A stretch of 41,031 nt of DNA, taken from Asterionellopsis glacialis. Lineage: Eukaryota; Bacillariophyta; Plagiogrammaphyceae; Rhaphoneidales; Asterionellopsidaceae. Under the pieces are notes generated by a model. That model saw nothing but the letters and a program-made list of their open reading frames with translations, made no database searches and was not told the origin of the DNA. Positions 28,500 to 37,956 of this stretch are shown piece after piece (within the stretch, counting starts at the first letter, position 1; every line of letters begins with the position of its first letter). Location: NCBI GenBank assembly GCA_014885115.2, contig WKLE02004606.1, positions 8,668-49,698 on the forward strand, written 5' to 3'. The position numbers and the translations under genes were made by a program.

Positions 28500-30197
28500 C
28501 CCCCCCCTCTACAGCTAAGCACCGCTTTTTAAATACTGCACTTCTTCAAACAATTCTTGTTCTTTGTCACAGATGCCAATCCTCCTATATTCCATACTAG
28601 TTTAATGCTAGTACTTCTTTAGCTTCATGCAGTTCCAGGTACTTACTACTACTGTACTTACAAAGGGGATGTAGTAGTCTGTCAGTCCTCCATTATATAG
28701 TATCCCACACAGAGAAATCTCCTTACCTACAACTATTCACAATACTGGTATGACAAGAGTACCAACTCCATGAGCAGAATCTTGTCATTGCCCTCCATGC
28801 TATTCTTGACATGTATACCATGTACTAATTTATTCTCAATGGCACCAACAACAACAACAACAACACAACTTTCACATGCTGTTGCTCATCCTTCATCATA
28901 ACAAATCTAAATGCTCTGTTCCAGATCTCTGATTTATCCCTTTCTATGAACAACCACCAGCATGTTTCTCATGACAATATATCAGACAAATTTTAGGATG
29001 CCTCCTCCCCACCACTTGTTTCAACTTCTCAGATTGCTTACAACACAAGATAATCATTAAAAAGAAGATCAACCATATGTTGTAACAATGGTACAGGTCC
29101 CTCCTTGTCTCCAACAATTAATCCAAGTACAAAATCTCCTTATCTCAACCATTCTGCAACTAATCCAATTATAAACAAAACATTCTGTTTGAATGAAATT
29201 TATCTTGTCCATCAAAATATTGCAAAGTACAAGGATCAGCTGCAAAACCAAAATGATGTTACTCACCAGATGCTTCATCTCATCATCCAATAGTCCAGAA
29301 AAAACACCAATCACTATGACCACAAATCAAAGGAAATTTTTCTTTCATTTGCTGATGAAATAAAAATTGCAACCAGTTGATATTGTGTCCATTTACCTTC
29401 AAACCTCAAAATGTCATCAAAGATGCATACTCATTCACAAATTATTGTTATTTGACAGAATTCTTGTCCTATGCCCAGGATAAGACAAAACTAGTCGAAC
29501 ACATTTTTCCAAGACAACATGCCAACATGGAGAATCTTTCTTTCAAATGTAACCACTGTGTATTCTGTCTGAAGATAATTCACATCACCAGGCAAATGGA
29601 TGTACCCCCCGAGTTTCTGGGTAATCCAACCTCGTCTCCAGCGTTTTTCTTTCCATGGATGGGCGGGATGGACACCGGCTGACTCATTCCGGACCAAGTA
29701 CAGACCAGACATGGTCTTCTGTCGATCTCCTCGACTCACGACAATCTTTAATCTTAACTCGAACATGGTCGGAACGGCACAACGTCAGCGGCAGCAGAGT
29801 ATTAATTCATCATTTCATTTGTGATACTTTAGACAACAATCAACACGGTATCATATTATGGTGTCTGCGGTTGGTTATTATTTGCAAAGGAACAGGTATG
29901 AACCAGCAAGTACATAAATCGTCATCATGATTTTGTGAAATCACAAAAAAATCCGAAACCAACAATTCCGGAAAAACAGTTTGGGTTGGAAGCAGTGAAT
30001 CTGTCACAATATGTTCGAATTTTGAGGATGATCCTTTAGTATTATTTTAGAATTCTATATTTGACGTTGAAATAGTTCCGCTTTTCATCCATAAAAGCAT
30101 AAATCGAAAAAATGAGTACATACAGTAAATGACTTGGCTGCACTATACAACCTGATATAGAATTATCAATTAAGACACAAATTGGTGGACTGTAATT
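28500..30197. other. Repeat-rich region without intact genes
   Basis: No intact gene. A short (CAA)n run occurs at about 28848-28864. Broken plus-strand frames (for example 29105-29293) have coding-like composition. The block 29600-29770 is more GC-rich than its surroundings. Likely transposon debris continuing from before the gap. Confidence 0.3.
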
Positions 30198-30393
30198 GAT
30201 AAAATAACAAATTTGAAATTATCCATGCCTTCGGGGTGGCGTATCATTCGGTTGACCCATAAATTTGACAAGTCGTGGATTTTCATTACCATGAAGATCT
30301 CGTTCCCGCCGTTGCACTTCAGAGCAACCCCGTTCGATGACAGCATTATGGATACGTACAACACTTGGAATGGTAGTTTCACCAACCTCCCAC
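30198..30393 (-). pseudogene. Partial duplicate of the holocytochrome c synthase core
   Basis: This ~196-bp segment matches 25365-25557 of the HCCS gene at most positions and in the same orientation. It encodes a degraded version of residues about 160-220, including IHNAV and DLHGNENPRLVKFMG. Two conserved Trp are lost (RGC for RGW, RRERD for RWERD), and there is a net 3-nt gain with local frame disturbance near 30231-30240. Similarity ends abruptly on both sides, with no start codon, CPV motif or C-terminal block. It is a non-functional segmental copy. Confidence 0.85.
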
Positions 30394-30806
30394 ATGTTGA
30401 TGAAGTCCTCAAATAGTCCTCTCCCTAACCGACCCATATTTTGATAATTCCTTGAACTTCTTCGAAGCGACCAACTAGATCAAATGTGGCAAAAGACTAG
30501 GCGAATCAACAATCTATTCTTGCTAGTCAGAAGGAAACCAGGAAATCTTTCTTGACAGGGAAATCCTAAGCCTCAACAAATGCGAGACTCCTCGGTTGGT
30601 CCGGGTATCGGCGGCAACTCGGCCCTGCAGGACGGGAGAATAATTCAGTAAGCTTCAAATGTCATGGTGAGAGCTAAGCAGCGGTTGGAGTTGGTGATGT
30701 CTGACATGCAAACGGTTGCTAACTCTACCCTTTGGAGCGCAATGCACATATACACTTCATTGAAATGGTCTGGATAGGTAGGTTGTAGGCTTTCTGCAGT
30801 ACCCCA
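30394..30806. other. Intergenic region
   Basis: No gene, RNA or repeat recognised between the HCCS fragment and the ankyrin/J-protein stop codon. Confidence 0.4.
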
Positions 30807-32491
30807 TCAATCTTTTCTTGCGTCTCTCTCCAGTGCAGCCATTGCCACTTGCTCCTGTGTACAATATTTGGGGATGATTCTGATCGACTTTGATTCTTCG
30901 TCCCTTTTTAGGATAACCACGTCGCCGGCGGCCTGCTTAACAAAGTCTGATAGGGCCATTGGTCGTTTCTTGCCCTCTCCCTTAACCGCACAAACTTCCT
31001 CTTCACGTGGAAATGGAGTATCGGGCCAAACCTGTTTCCATTTCTTTTTCAGATTGCTAGAAAGTACACCCATTATGTTGATAGAAAGAAAAGCATACAT
31101 TATACAACCAATTACTGTAGTCTCAAGTTCAATATTCGCCATTACAACACGTTTTCAGTAACCCATCTGAAAAAGGACAGAAACCCCTTGACTTACCTTA
31201 GATCCAGCCCCTTGTCACCATATTCTAGTAAAACTGCAATTAATCTAGCTTTGAAACAATCCTCGTCATCTGATGGCTGTGTCCCTTTTTCTTTGCTCGA
31301 CGAGGTCTCTTCAGCTACACCACTTAATTGTAACATTAGATTCAGAGAGTGTGCTGGATTGCACTGAAACCCAGCACCATTTTCCAACGTAAGATGTTGG
31401 TATGCCTTGCGACATTCATCAAAGTCTTTTTCTGTGCCATTTTTATCATTCTTACATCGATCAGGGTGATATTGCTTGGCCTTGCACAGATATGCCATTC
31501 GGATTTCGGAAGGACTCGCATCTACAGGTACTCCCAATATTGCGCATGACTTAGCTCTTGCGCCACTGCAGTGTTGTCTCAAGTATGCAGCCACCTCCGA
31601 ATGCCGTTCTGTGTTTGCCATATCTGCAAGGTCGGCTGCATAGTTACCAGCAAAGTCTTGTAAGTCATCAAGCAAACCATGTTCGTCACGTAAATACCGA
31701 ATCAATGCAATATGACCACCCCATGCTGCCTAAAGAAGAAACGAAGAAGGTAACATGTATTTTCGCGTTCATTAGTTCCAAAACTCAAAAGGCATCCGAA
31801 ACAAATCATAAGCTCTGTCTCTATGGCCTCTCATTTTAGCAATTAGTGTCCATACCTTGTGTAGGGCCGTGTGACCTTGACGTTGCCGTTTTCGAAAGTC
31901 AATTCCTGTCTGACGAGCTAACCATTTCGCCAATGGGAGCAATCCACTACCATCCGTTGTCTCAACACTCTCATCTGTGGAAAAATCAGCTCTACTAACT
32001 TGACATATTCCTATCCAGTGAATTGCACCACAGTCAAAGTCGTTCACTTGAGCCGGATCAACGTTTTCTTCTTCTACAAGCCATTCACATATGTTTAAAT
32101 GATTTTGCCAAATTGCAAGTTGAAATGGTGAAACTCCATGTTTAGCTCGTTCATCCACCTTGGCACCAAGACTTACTAGGAGTTTCGCAGCATCCAAACA
32201 TCCATTTCGGCACGCATAGTGCAATGGTGTTCGTCCACGCGCCTTTCGTGTAGCAGGAATATCGACATGGAATGATTTGTCTCCAATCAAGAAACGAACG
32301 ACCTCCAACTGTTCCATACCCGCAGCCCAATGTAATGCAGTGCAACCAGAACTGCAGCGGGCATCTGCCAACGCCCTTTCAGGTATTGTGTCTAAATAGT
32401 CGATGTCTCCATCAACCGAGGCTTGTAATATTCGACGAATGTCATCATTTTTCGCTCGAATCTCCATTTCACATTTGACATTGTCACTCAT
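30807..32491 (-). CDS. Ankyrin-repeat protein with a J domain, 472 aa, three exons
   Basis: Exons 32491-31856, 31729-31197 and 31056-30807 join in frame, with GT-AG introns of 126 and 140 bp. Residues 45-225 hold ankyrin repeats: SGCTALHWAAGMEQLEVVRFL, GRTPLHYACRNGCLDAAKLL, HGVSPFQLAIWQNHLNICEWL and GHTALHKAAWGGHIALIRYL; the last is completed only by the first splice, which supports the model. Residues 273-325 are a J domain with the HPD tripeptide (H300-D302) needed to stimulate Hsp70. The third exon adds a distinct tail, KKKWKQVWPDTPFP (393-406) and LSDFVKQAAGDVVIL (425-439), the latter resembling the end of small nucleic-acid-binding winged folds, but weakly. Expected role: Hsp70 co-chaperone recruited through ankyrin contacts. 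It is divergent from the FAD oxidoreductase gene. Confidence 0.85.
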
Positions 32492-32586
32492 GGCTCAGCG
32501 AGATTATTGACCGCCCGGGAAAAAAACTTTCTTTGGTTCGGGATGATGTTAACTGGCCGGCGTCCGTAGAGTGGTCAAAAATATAT

Positions 32587-32630
32587 AGTATTATTAATAA
32601 TACTGGTATTATATAATATAATACCGGTAT
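32587..32630. repeat. Overlapping palindromes, hairpin or cruciform-forming
   Basis: AGTATTATTAATAATACT (32587-32604) is a perfect 18-bp palindrome. It overlaps arms of 15 nt at 32600-32614 and 32616-32630 that are reverse complements apart from one mismatch, around a single central base. Confidence 0.8.
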
Positions 32631-32671
32631 ACTCTAGACTATAGATGTCCTTTCTAGAGTCCAAGGAGTAC

Positions 32672-32802
32672 TAGTACCGCGTACAGACAGTCAGTACCAG
32701 CGAGTATGTCGAACGTTGGGGAGTGTATCAGTATTGTTTTAATGGTCGACATACTAGTACCAGGTACATGGTACTCTACTACAGTACCTGGTAGTACCAG
32801 TT
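32672..32802. repeat. GTACC/GGTAC word cluster
   Basis: Dense recurrence of AGTACC, CAGGTAC and GTACCTGGTA in the ankyrin/J-oxidoreductase intergenic region, partly self-complementary. Confidence 0.6.
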
Positions 32803-33183
32803 ACAGGTTGACTAGGTCCTTAGACCTACGTAGGATTACTACATGTTGTCTACCGTACAGACAGTCAGTCATGATGTGGATTTCCTCCAGATCTAATCTG
32901 AATCTTGGCCTGTGCGCACAAATCGCTACTCTAGAGAGAGATGAGAGATGTTCGAAGCTATCAAGATCTGAGTGATGTGATTTGTGTTATCCGCTGTGTC
33001 TGTTGATGTCCGATGATGACACAGAAAACCCATTTCATTTTCGAGTTTGATATTTATCAATCTCGAAAGTACATGACCGGTAAGACGAATTTTGAAAGTG
33101 CATCTTCATCTTGTTAAAGTAGTTCAGTGACTTTTCAATAAAATACCATCTAGACGTATCAATACTTTAAGATATACAACATC

Positions 33184-34329
33184 ATGGTATCCTTTTCAAA
33201 TATTGTGATTGCTGGTGGAGGTATCGTTGGCAATTCCATCGCTTACTACCTTGCAAAACGATCTGTGTCTGTGACATTAATTGACCCAGTCGGAATTGCT
33301 CCTGCTGCATCTGCGAAGGCCGGTGGATTTCTTGCTCGTGATTGGCGTGATGATACACCGTTGGAAGAGCTCCATCGCACATCGTTTGGCTTACATGAAG
33401 AACTAGCTAAAGAATTCGGGCCGGACAAAATTGATTATCGACGATTGACATGTGCAGCAGTAGCTGTAGATGGTGGGTTTGTTCAGAAGCCATCTGGGAG
33501 GAAAATGAGAGATGTCGAATGGGTCGATGTTGGAGTTATGGGGACACAACCAATGGGTGATGAAAGTACGATTGCCCAAGTTCATCCCCGTAAATTGTGT
33601 GAGGCAATGTGGGAATATTCACAATCTAAGGGTTCTACATTGCATATTGGTCGAGTTACTGAAGCTATTGTAGATGTGGATGGAACCATGAAAGCGGTGA
33701 AGTTAGAAGATGGGACAATAATTGAAGCTGATGCCTTTATCGTAGCTTGTGGGCCATGGACTAATGAGGCTCGTAGTTGGTTCCCTAATGGAGATTCGAT
33801 ACTGCCTCATGTAACTGGTGTCAAATGCCATTCAATCCTTTTGCCATCCAAGCGGGTCTTAAATCAGGCGGTCTTCTTTGAAGCAAGTGATGGAGAGATG
33901 GAAAAGGGTGGTGTTGAAGTATATCCTCGTCCTGATGGTGATGCGTACGTGAATGGTTTTGAGGATGAAGAAATGATTGTTCAAGAGCGACCAGGTGAAG
34001 AAAAAGTGGAACAAGATGATGTAGACTTACTACAAGAAGCCATCCGTAGGACAAGTACAGAATTGGGAGGTGTTGAACCGCATACCAAACAAGCTTGTTA
34101 TTGGCCGGAAACTCCTGATGGACTTCCCATTATCGGAGCGGTACCAGGTATCAAAGGAGGATACGTCGCAGCTGGGCACTCTGTGTGGGGTATTCTCCAG
34201 GGTCCAGCTACTGGTTTGAGCATGTCTGAAGTGCTACTAGATGGTAAGGCTACCACAGTGGGTTTACAGTCATTTGACCCGCGAAGATTTCAAGGGTCTG
34301 CCAACTATTTGTCTCCAGAAGATTTGTAA
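33184..34329 (+). CDS. FAD-dependent oxidoreductase (DAO family, TDA3-like), 381 aa
   Basis: A Rossmann ADP-binding motif begins almost at the N-terminus (IVIAGGGIVGNSIAYYLA, residues 7-24), so no targeting sequence precedes it and a cytosolic location is likely. A second FAD-contact block appears as EADAFIVACGPWTNEAR. The C-terminal part has the family's CYWPETPDGLPIIGAVPGI and GGYVAAGHSVWGILQGPATG, ending with FDPRRF. This is the D-amino-acid-oxidase-like fold shared by sarcosine and glycine oxidases and by the fungal TDA3 group, which it most resembles in size and C-terminus. Substrate is not predictable. Single exon; length normal for the family. Confidence 0.85.
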   Translation: MVSFSNIVIAGGGIVGNSIAYYLAKRSVSVTLIDPVGIAPAASAKAGGFLARDWRDDTPLEELHRTSFGLHEELAKEFGPDKIDYRRLTCAAVAVDGGFVQKPSGRKMRDVEWVDVGVMGTQPMGDESTIAQVHPRKLCEAMWEYSQSKGSTLHIGRVTEAIVDVDGTMKAVKLEDGTIIEADAFIVACGPWTNEARSWFPNGDSILPHVTGVKCHSILLPSKRVLNQAVFFEASDGEMEKGGVEVYPRPDGDAYVNGFEDEEMIVQERPGEEKVEQDDVDLLQEAIRRTSTELGGVEPHTKQACYWPETPDGLPIIGAVPGIKGGYVAAGHSVWGILQGPATGLSMSEVLLDGKATTVGLQSFDPRRFQGSANYLSPEDL

Positions 34330-34625
34330 TGAAAGTAATTTAAATACTCCAAGTATAGCACGATATTATTCAGGTCTATGATTTAGCCGTTATAGTCAAA
34401 GAATTATTATCAAAATATGATACAGTATCTCACAGAGAGCAGGCCTGATCTACTGTCAAGTTCTTCTTTCATTCTATTTGTACGTTGAGAATAACATTTG
34501 AGCATGGAAATTATTTTTTCCTGCTGATGGAAAAAAATCAGTTTTACAAAAAGAAATAAGTATGATTGAGTTGCTTTATAAACAAATAACTTTATGGCTT
34601 CGTACGTATTCTATGTGGATTCTAT
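34330..34625. other. Convergent 3' intergenic region
   Basis: Short AT-rich gap between convergent stop codons; nothing recognised. Confidence 0.4.
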
Positions 34626-35246
34626 CTATGCAGCAGAAGCCAGTGTCGGTTCATTCAAGGCAAAAAGGTTCAGCATGATATCTTTACACAATCCTTTATT
34701 TTCGTCCATTTTCAAAAAAAGGGGAAATGTATGGAGAGTTTTTCTAAGTTCATACCGGCACACATTAGCGGCTTGGTGATCACCAATATCATGATAGATC
34801 AATCTCATGTTGTTCAGTACAACCAGGCAAAGAGGGCTGCCTCTTAGAAGAGTCAGTGATTTGCTATATATTTTCAACGCCTTTCGCATCAAATCCCAGC
34901 CTTTTTCACCTATTTCCATACATCTTAAGTGACTTGTTAATGCAAAGTTGAAAGTCAGGGCTCCTAACACAGATTTGGAAAAAGAAGTCTCTTTGCCAAC
35001 TCGCATTGCCCTGGCGTAAAGAAAAGGAGATGTTGCACAATGACCTGGTTGTCTCCATAGATTTCTTGACCATTGAATCGATTCAGGGTTCGTGAAGAAA
35101 GAGCTATTGCACTTCCTCTTTCGCACACATTTAGTAGCCAGTGCTAGTCCTTTGTTCAACATCATTAGGGCATCTTTGAACTGACCCGCTTCCATCAAAT
35201 CAACGCCCTTGTTGTTCATGGCTATCATACATTCACTGCGGCTCAT
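34626..35246 (-). CDS. TPR-like protein, paralogue A, 206 aa
   Basis: An N-terminal helix pair reads NNKGVDLMEAGQFKDALMMLNKGL (11-34), the shape of one tetratricopeptide repeat. Later blocks GALTFNFALTSHLRCMEIGEKG and GSPLCLVVLNNMRLIYHDIGD look like further degenerate TPR helices. No catalytic motif, signal peptide or membrane span. A clear paralogue lies on the opposite strand at 37339-37956; conserved blocks, order and length all match, and both end in an Ala-rich tail. The family appears to be diatom-type and unassigned in function; TPR folds usually bind proteins. Single exon; start is the first ATG. Confidence 0.7.
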   Translation of the reverse strand: MSRSECMIAMNNKGVDLMEAGQFKDALMMLNKGLALATKCVRKRKCNSSFFTNPESIQWSRNLWRQPGHCATSPFLYARAMRVGKETSFSKSVLGALTFNFALTSHLRCMEIGEKGWDLMRKALKIYSKSLTLLRGSPLCLVVLNNMRLIYHDIGDHQAANVCRYELRKTLHTFPLFLKMDENKGLCKDIMLNLFALNEPTLASAA

Positions 35247-35528
35247 CGTCGTTATTGCTTCTTCAAGTCCGGTAGAGTTGAGGATGGTGAGCGACTATTC
35301 AAATTCAAAGAGGGGTCTAAGAGTACTTCGCACAAACAATAACAATAGAAACCAGGGATGCAGATGCAGCAATCCTTTGTAAGGATGGAGGAGCTAAGTC
35401 TTAAGAGTCTTCCGAGGTTCTCTGTTTTTTCTGTGGTGATGATCTCTGTACTGTTTTGGTGATTGTTGGTTCGTTTCTAAATCTCGTTTCGTGCTTTTTT
35501 TGTGCAGTCCTACCAGTTCTGATTGTAC

Positions 35529-35790
35529 CCCCAGGTACGGGGGGTAACCCCCTGTACCTACTACCTGGTAGGTATCAGGTATTATACTGTACCAATAATA
35601 CAGGTACCTGGTACAGGTACAATATACGGCCAGGTACCATACCTAGTACTTAGGTCGGCACCAGATAGGGCCTAAAAACATCTTCAGCAATCAACATACC
35701 TCCTCGTCGTACTGTTAAACCGTGACCACCTAACGGTAGGTACTGTACAGGACCCTGTACCTGGTACCTGGTAACTGGTACCAGTACAAT
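35529..35790. repeat. GTACC/GGTAC word cluster (densest)
   Basis: Repeated words such as CAGGTACCTGGTACAGGTAC and TGTACCTGGTACCTGG occur at 35529-35652 and 35738-35790, many being palindromes centred on GGTACC. Confidence 0.7.
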
Positions 35791-36127
35791 GTCGGGGCTA
35801 TTAGCACACAGTCAGTTAGTCCCGGCTAATGTAGTCCTACTAGTAGTTGGCATTTTAGAATTGCGAAATCGAATCGTGATATGTTTTGTTGAGTTTCGTG
35901 TCCGACAATCGTGTTTTTGAATTCCAAAGGGCAGTATTGTATCTCAATACGAGCTCGTCCGATGGGTACTCTTACTAGCATTATAGCCCATAATAATATC
36001 ATATTATTTGGTGGTTCTTACCTCGTAACGATATACAAAAACCTGTATGTCCTGATTGTACCAGGGGCAGTACAATACGAATGTAACAAATGAAAGTTGA
36101 GTGATTATTATAATAAAAATAGAACTA

Positions 36128-36183
36128 CAGTACCTGTATTTTCTCTATACAGGTACAAGTAACTACAGTACCAGGTAGTACTT
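36128..36183. repeat. GTACC/GGTAC word cluster
   Basis: ACAGTACCTG, ACAGGTACAAG and CAGTACCAGGTAGTAC within about 55 bp. Confidence 0.6.
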
Positions 36184-37031
36184 TCAGACCTTACACGCCA
36201 TTGTGTGTCATACTCCGAGGCACAATACCCCTTTACAGGTCCTAAATTACTTAGTACAATCCTGCATGAATGTACGTCTTTAGTATGTCTCCCGGATTAG
36301 AACGTGCATAATAGGAATATCAATATACCCTTCGAAAGCAAATTATTATATATCTAAAAAAAATTAAATCAGCAATTTTGAAAATTGTTGGTAAGTCTTT
36401 CTTTTCTAATGAATACCCCGATAAACTATATAACCCCGAACATCAACATAGACTTTTCTATAAGTATGTGAAAGGCAATAGAACCTATTTCAAAATAATA
36501 AACATTGACATGTACGGTCTACCTTGTACAGTAGTCACGTGAGTATATCATACATGGGGCTGTAATTCTTCATTCGGTTCGAGGTAGCTGTTTTTACTGC
36601 AATGTGTTGTATCACCGTACAACGTCATGCTTCGTCACCCAGCCCAGCCAGCAACATAAAGAAACGGAACTCAAATTAGGTCTTTTCCATTAAGAAACAA
36701 AAATAGGTTACGGTAGCAATATAATAAATAATAATTAATAATATAATAGGTGAGGTGGTGACAGGAAATGGAAATCGTACTGGGAAGCTTCTACTGTGCC
36801 TGATTTCCGTCAGTTCTTTCCTCTAGAGAGAAATGGGAGAGGCCACAAGTGAAACTTTCAACGCTAGACTAGAGAGGCATATTTTTATTACTTGTGGTGT
36901 TATATTCTAACAGAAAGGAGATTTCAATTTACTATTATATAGTTTGCATTGTTTTCTAACCAATCAAGAAATTAGACATTTAGATATTTAACAATAATTG
37001 ATTATGATTGAAGATACAGTATTTTACTGTC

Positions 37032-37165
37032 AGGTACGACAGCAATGCCCTCGGATGCCATCCTACCAGGTAAGTCCTTAGTACCATCAGGTACCTGTAG
37101 AGCAACAAGATCAATTATAGCGGTAGGTCATAGGTCCTAGTAAGTACCTGATACTGTACCATTAC
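37032..37165. repeat. GTACC/GGTAC word cluster upstream of TPR paralogue B
   Basis: CAGGTACGAC, ACCAGGTAAG, AGTACCATCAGGTACCTG and AAGTACCTGATACTGTACC lie 175-310 bp before the start codon. Confidence 0.6.
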
Positions 37166-37338
37166 TGGAAAAGGTAGAAAGAAACAATTCTGTGTTTCTT
37201 TACGTTTCTTCTTTCATTCAACATTCGCTCAGAAAGTGTCATAATTTTTCAGAATTCTCATATACAATAAAATCAAGGCAACCTAAACATTATTTACTTT
37301 CCTCGTCAAAAGATTTGAACATCTTTTTTAAATATAAG

Positions 37339-37956
37339 ATGAATGAAACAAGCAGTGTTATTACCACAAACAACAGGGGTGTTCTGCTTCTAGAAGCTGG
37401 GCGCTTCAGAGATGCCCTACTTGAGTTCCAAAAAGGACTTGAAAAGGCCACAAGATTTTTCCGTCGAAAATTTCATATCAAGTTATTTTTTGCCTTTCCC
37501 GATTCTATTGAGTGGTCACGTGACCTCTTACGACAGGAAGCCCCGCTGCCGATATCTCCCTTTGTTTACGCACGAGCAATGCGAATTATCCAAGGCGATA
37601 TTGTTCCCAAAGTGATATTAGGGGCTCTCACTTACAATTTTGCTCTAACAAGTCATCTTCGATTTGTCGAAATTGGAGAAAGAGGACATGAAATGGCGTA
37701 TTCCACGCTAGGGATTTACAAAAGTGCTCGCGTACTTTTGCAGGGTTCACCTCTTTGTTTAGCCGTTTTGAACAACATGAGGCAGATCAACCACTCCCTA
37801 AAATACCAACAAGCCGCAAGTGAATGCCGAATTGAAATACTGAAACTCATAGATTTGTTTAGTGACTGTTTTGCTTTCGAAAATCAGGACCTATTTGCAG
37901 AGACGCTGCTGAATCTTGAGACACTACAAGAAGTCACAGTGGCTCTTGCAGCCTAG
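37339..37956 (+). CDS. TPR-like protein, paralogue B, 205 aa
   Basis: The start is the ATG in AAGATGAATGAAAC, giving an N-terminus that aligns with the paralogue at 34626-35246. The first TPR-like helix pair is NNRGVLLLEAGRFRDALLEFQKGL. Shared blocks include the SIEWSRDLLRQ segment, SPFVYARAMRI, GALTYNFALTSHLR and GSPLCLAVLNNMRQI. Roughly half of residues match between the two by eye. The charged C-terminus ends VTVALAA against TLASAA. It is in inverted orientation relative to paralogue A, about 2.1 kb away, as expected from a local inverted duplication. Function unknown; protein binding inferred from TPR shape. Confidence 0.7.
   Translation: MNETSSVITTNNRGVLLLEAGRFRDALLEFQKGLEKATRFFRRKFHIKLFFAFPDSIEWSRDLLRQEAPLPISPFVYARAMRIIQGDIVPKVILGALTYNFALTSHLRFVEIGERGHEMAYSTLGIYKSARVLLQGSPLCLAVLNNMRQINHSLKYQQAASECRIEILKLIDLFSDCFAFENQDLFAETLLNLETLQEVTVALAA

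Larger units (their letters stand above)
32492..33183. promoter_or_regulatory. Divergent intergenic region between the ankyrin/J gene and the oxidoreductase
   Basis: Both promoters should lie here. It contains two overlapping palindromes (32587-32630), a cluster of GTACC words (32672-32802), a near-identical pair CGTACAGACAGTCAGT at about 32680 and 32854, and a CTCTAGAG word at 32929-32936. Confidence 0.5.
35247..37338. other. Intergenic region between the inverted TPR paralogues
   Basis: About 2.1 kb with no supported gene. It holds GTACC-type clusters at 35529-35652, 35738-35790, 36128-36183 and 37032-37165. A CTCTAGAG word is at 36821-36828. A plus-strand frame open from a GTG at 37192 into the second paralogue is 5' leader, not coding. 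Confidence 0.5.

Noticed and set aside
37192..37338. Extended N-terminus of TPR paralogue B
   Set aside because: Starts with GTG, and the paralogue aligns from the ATG at 37339.
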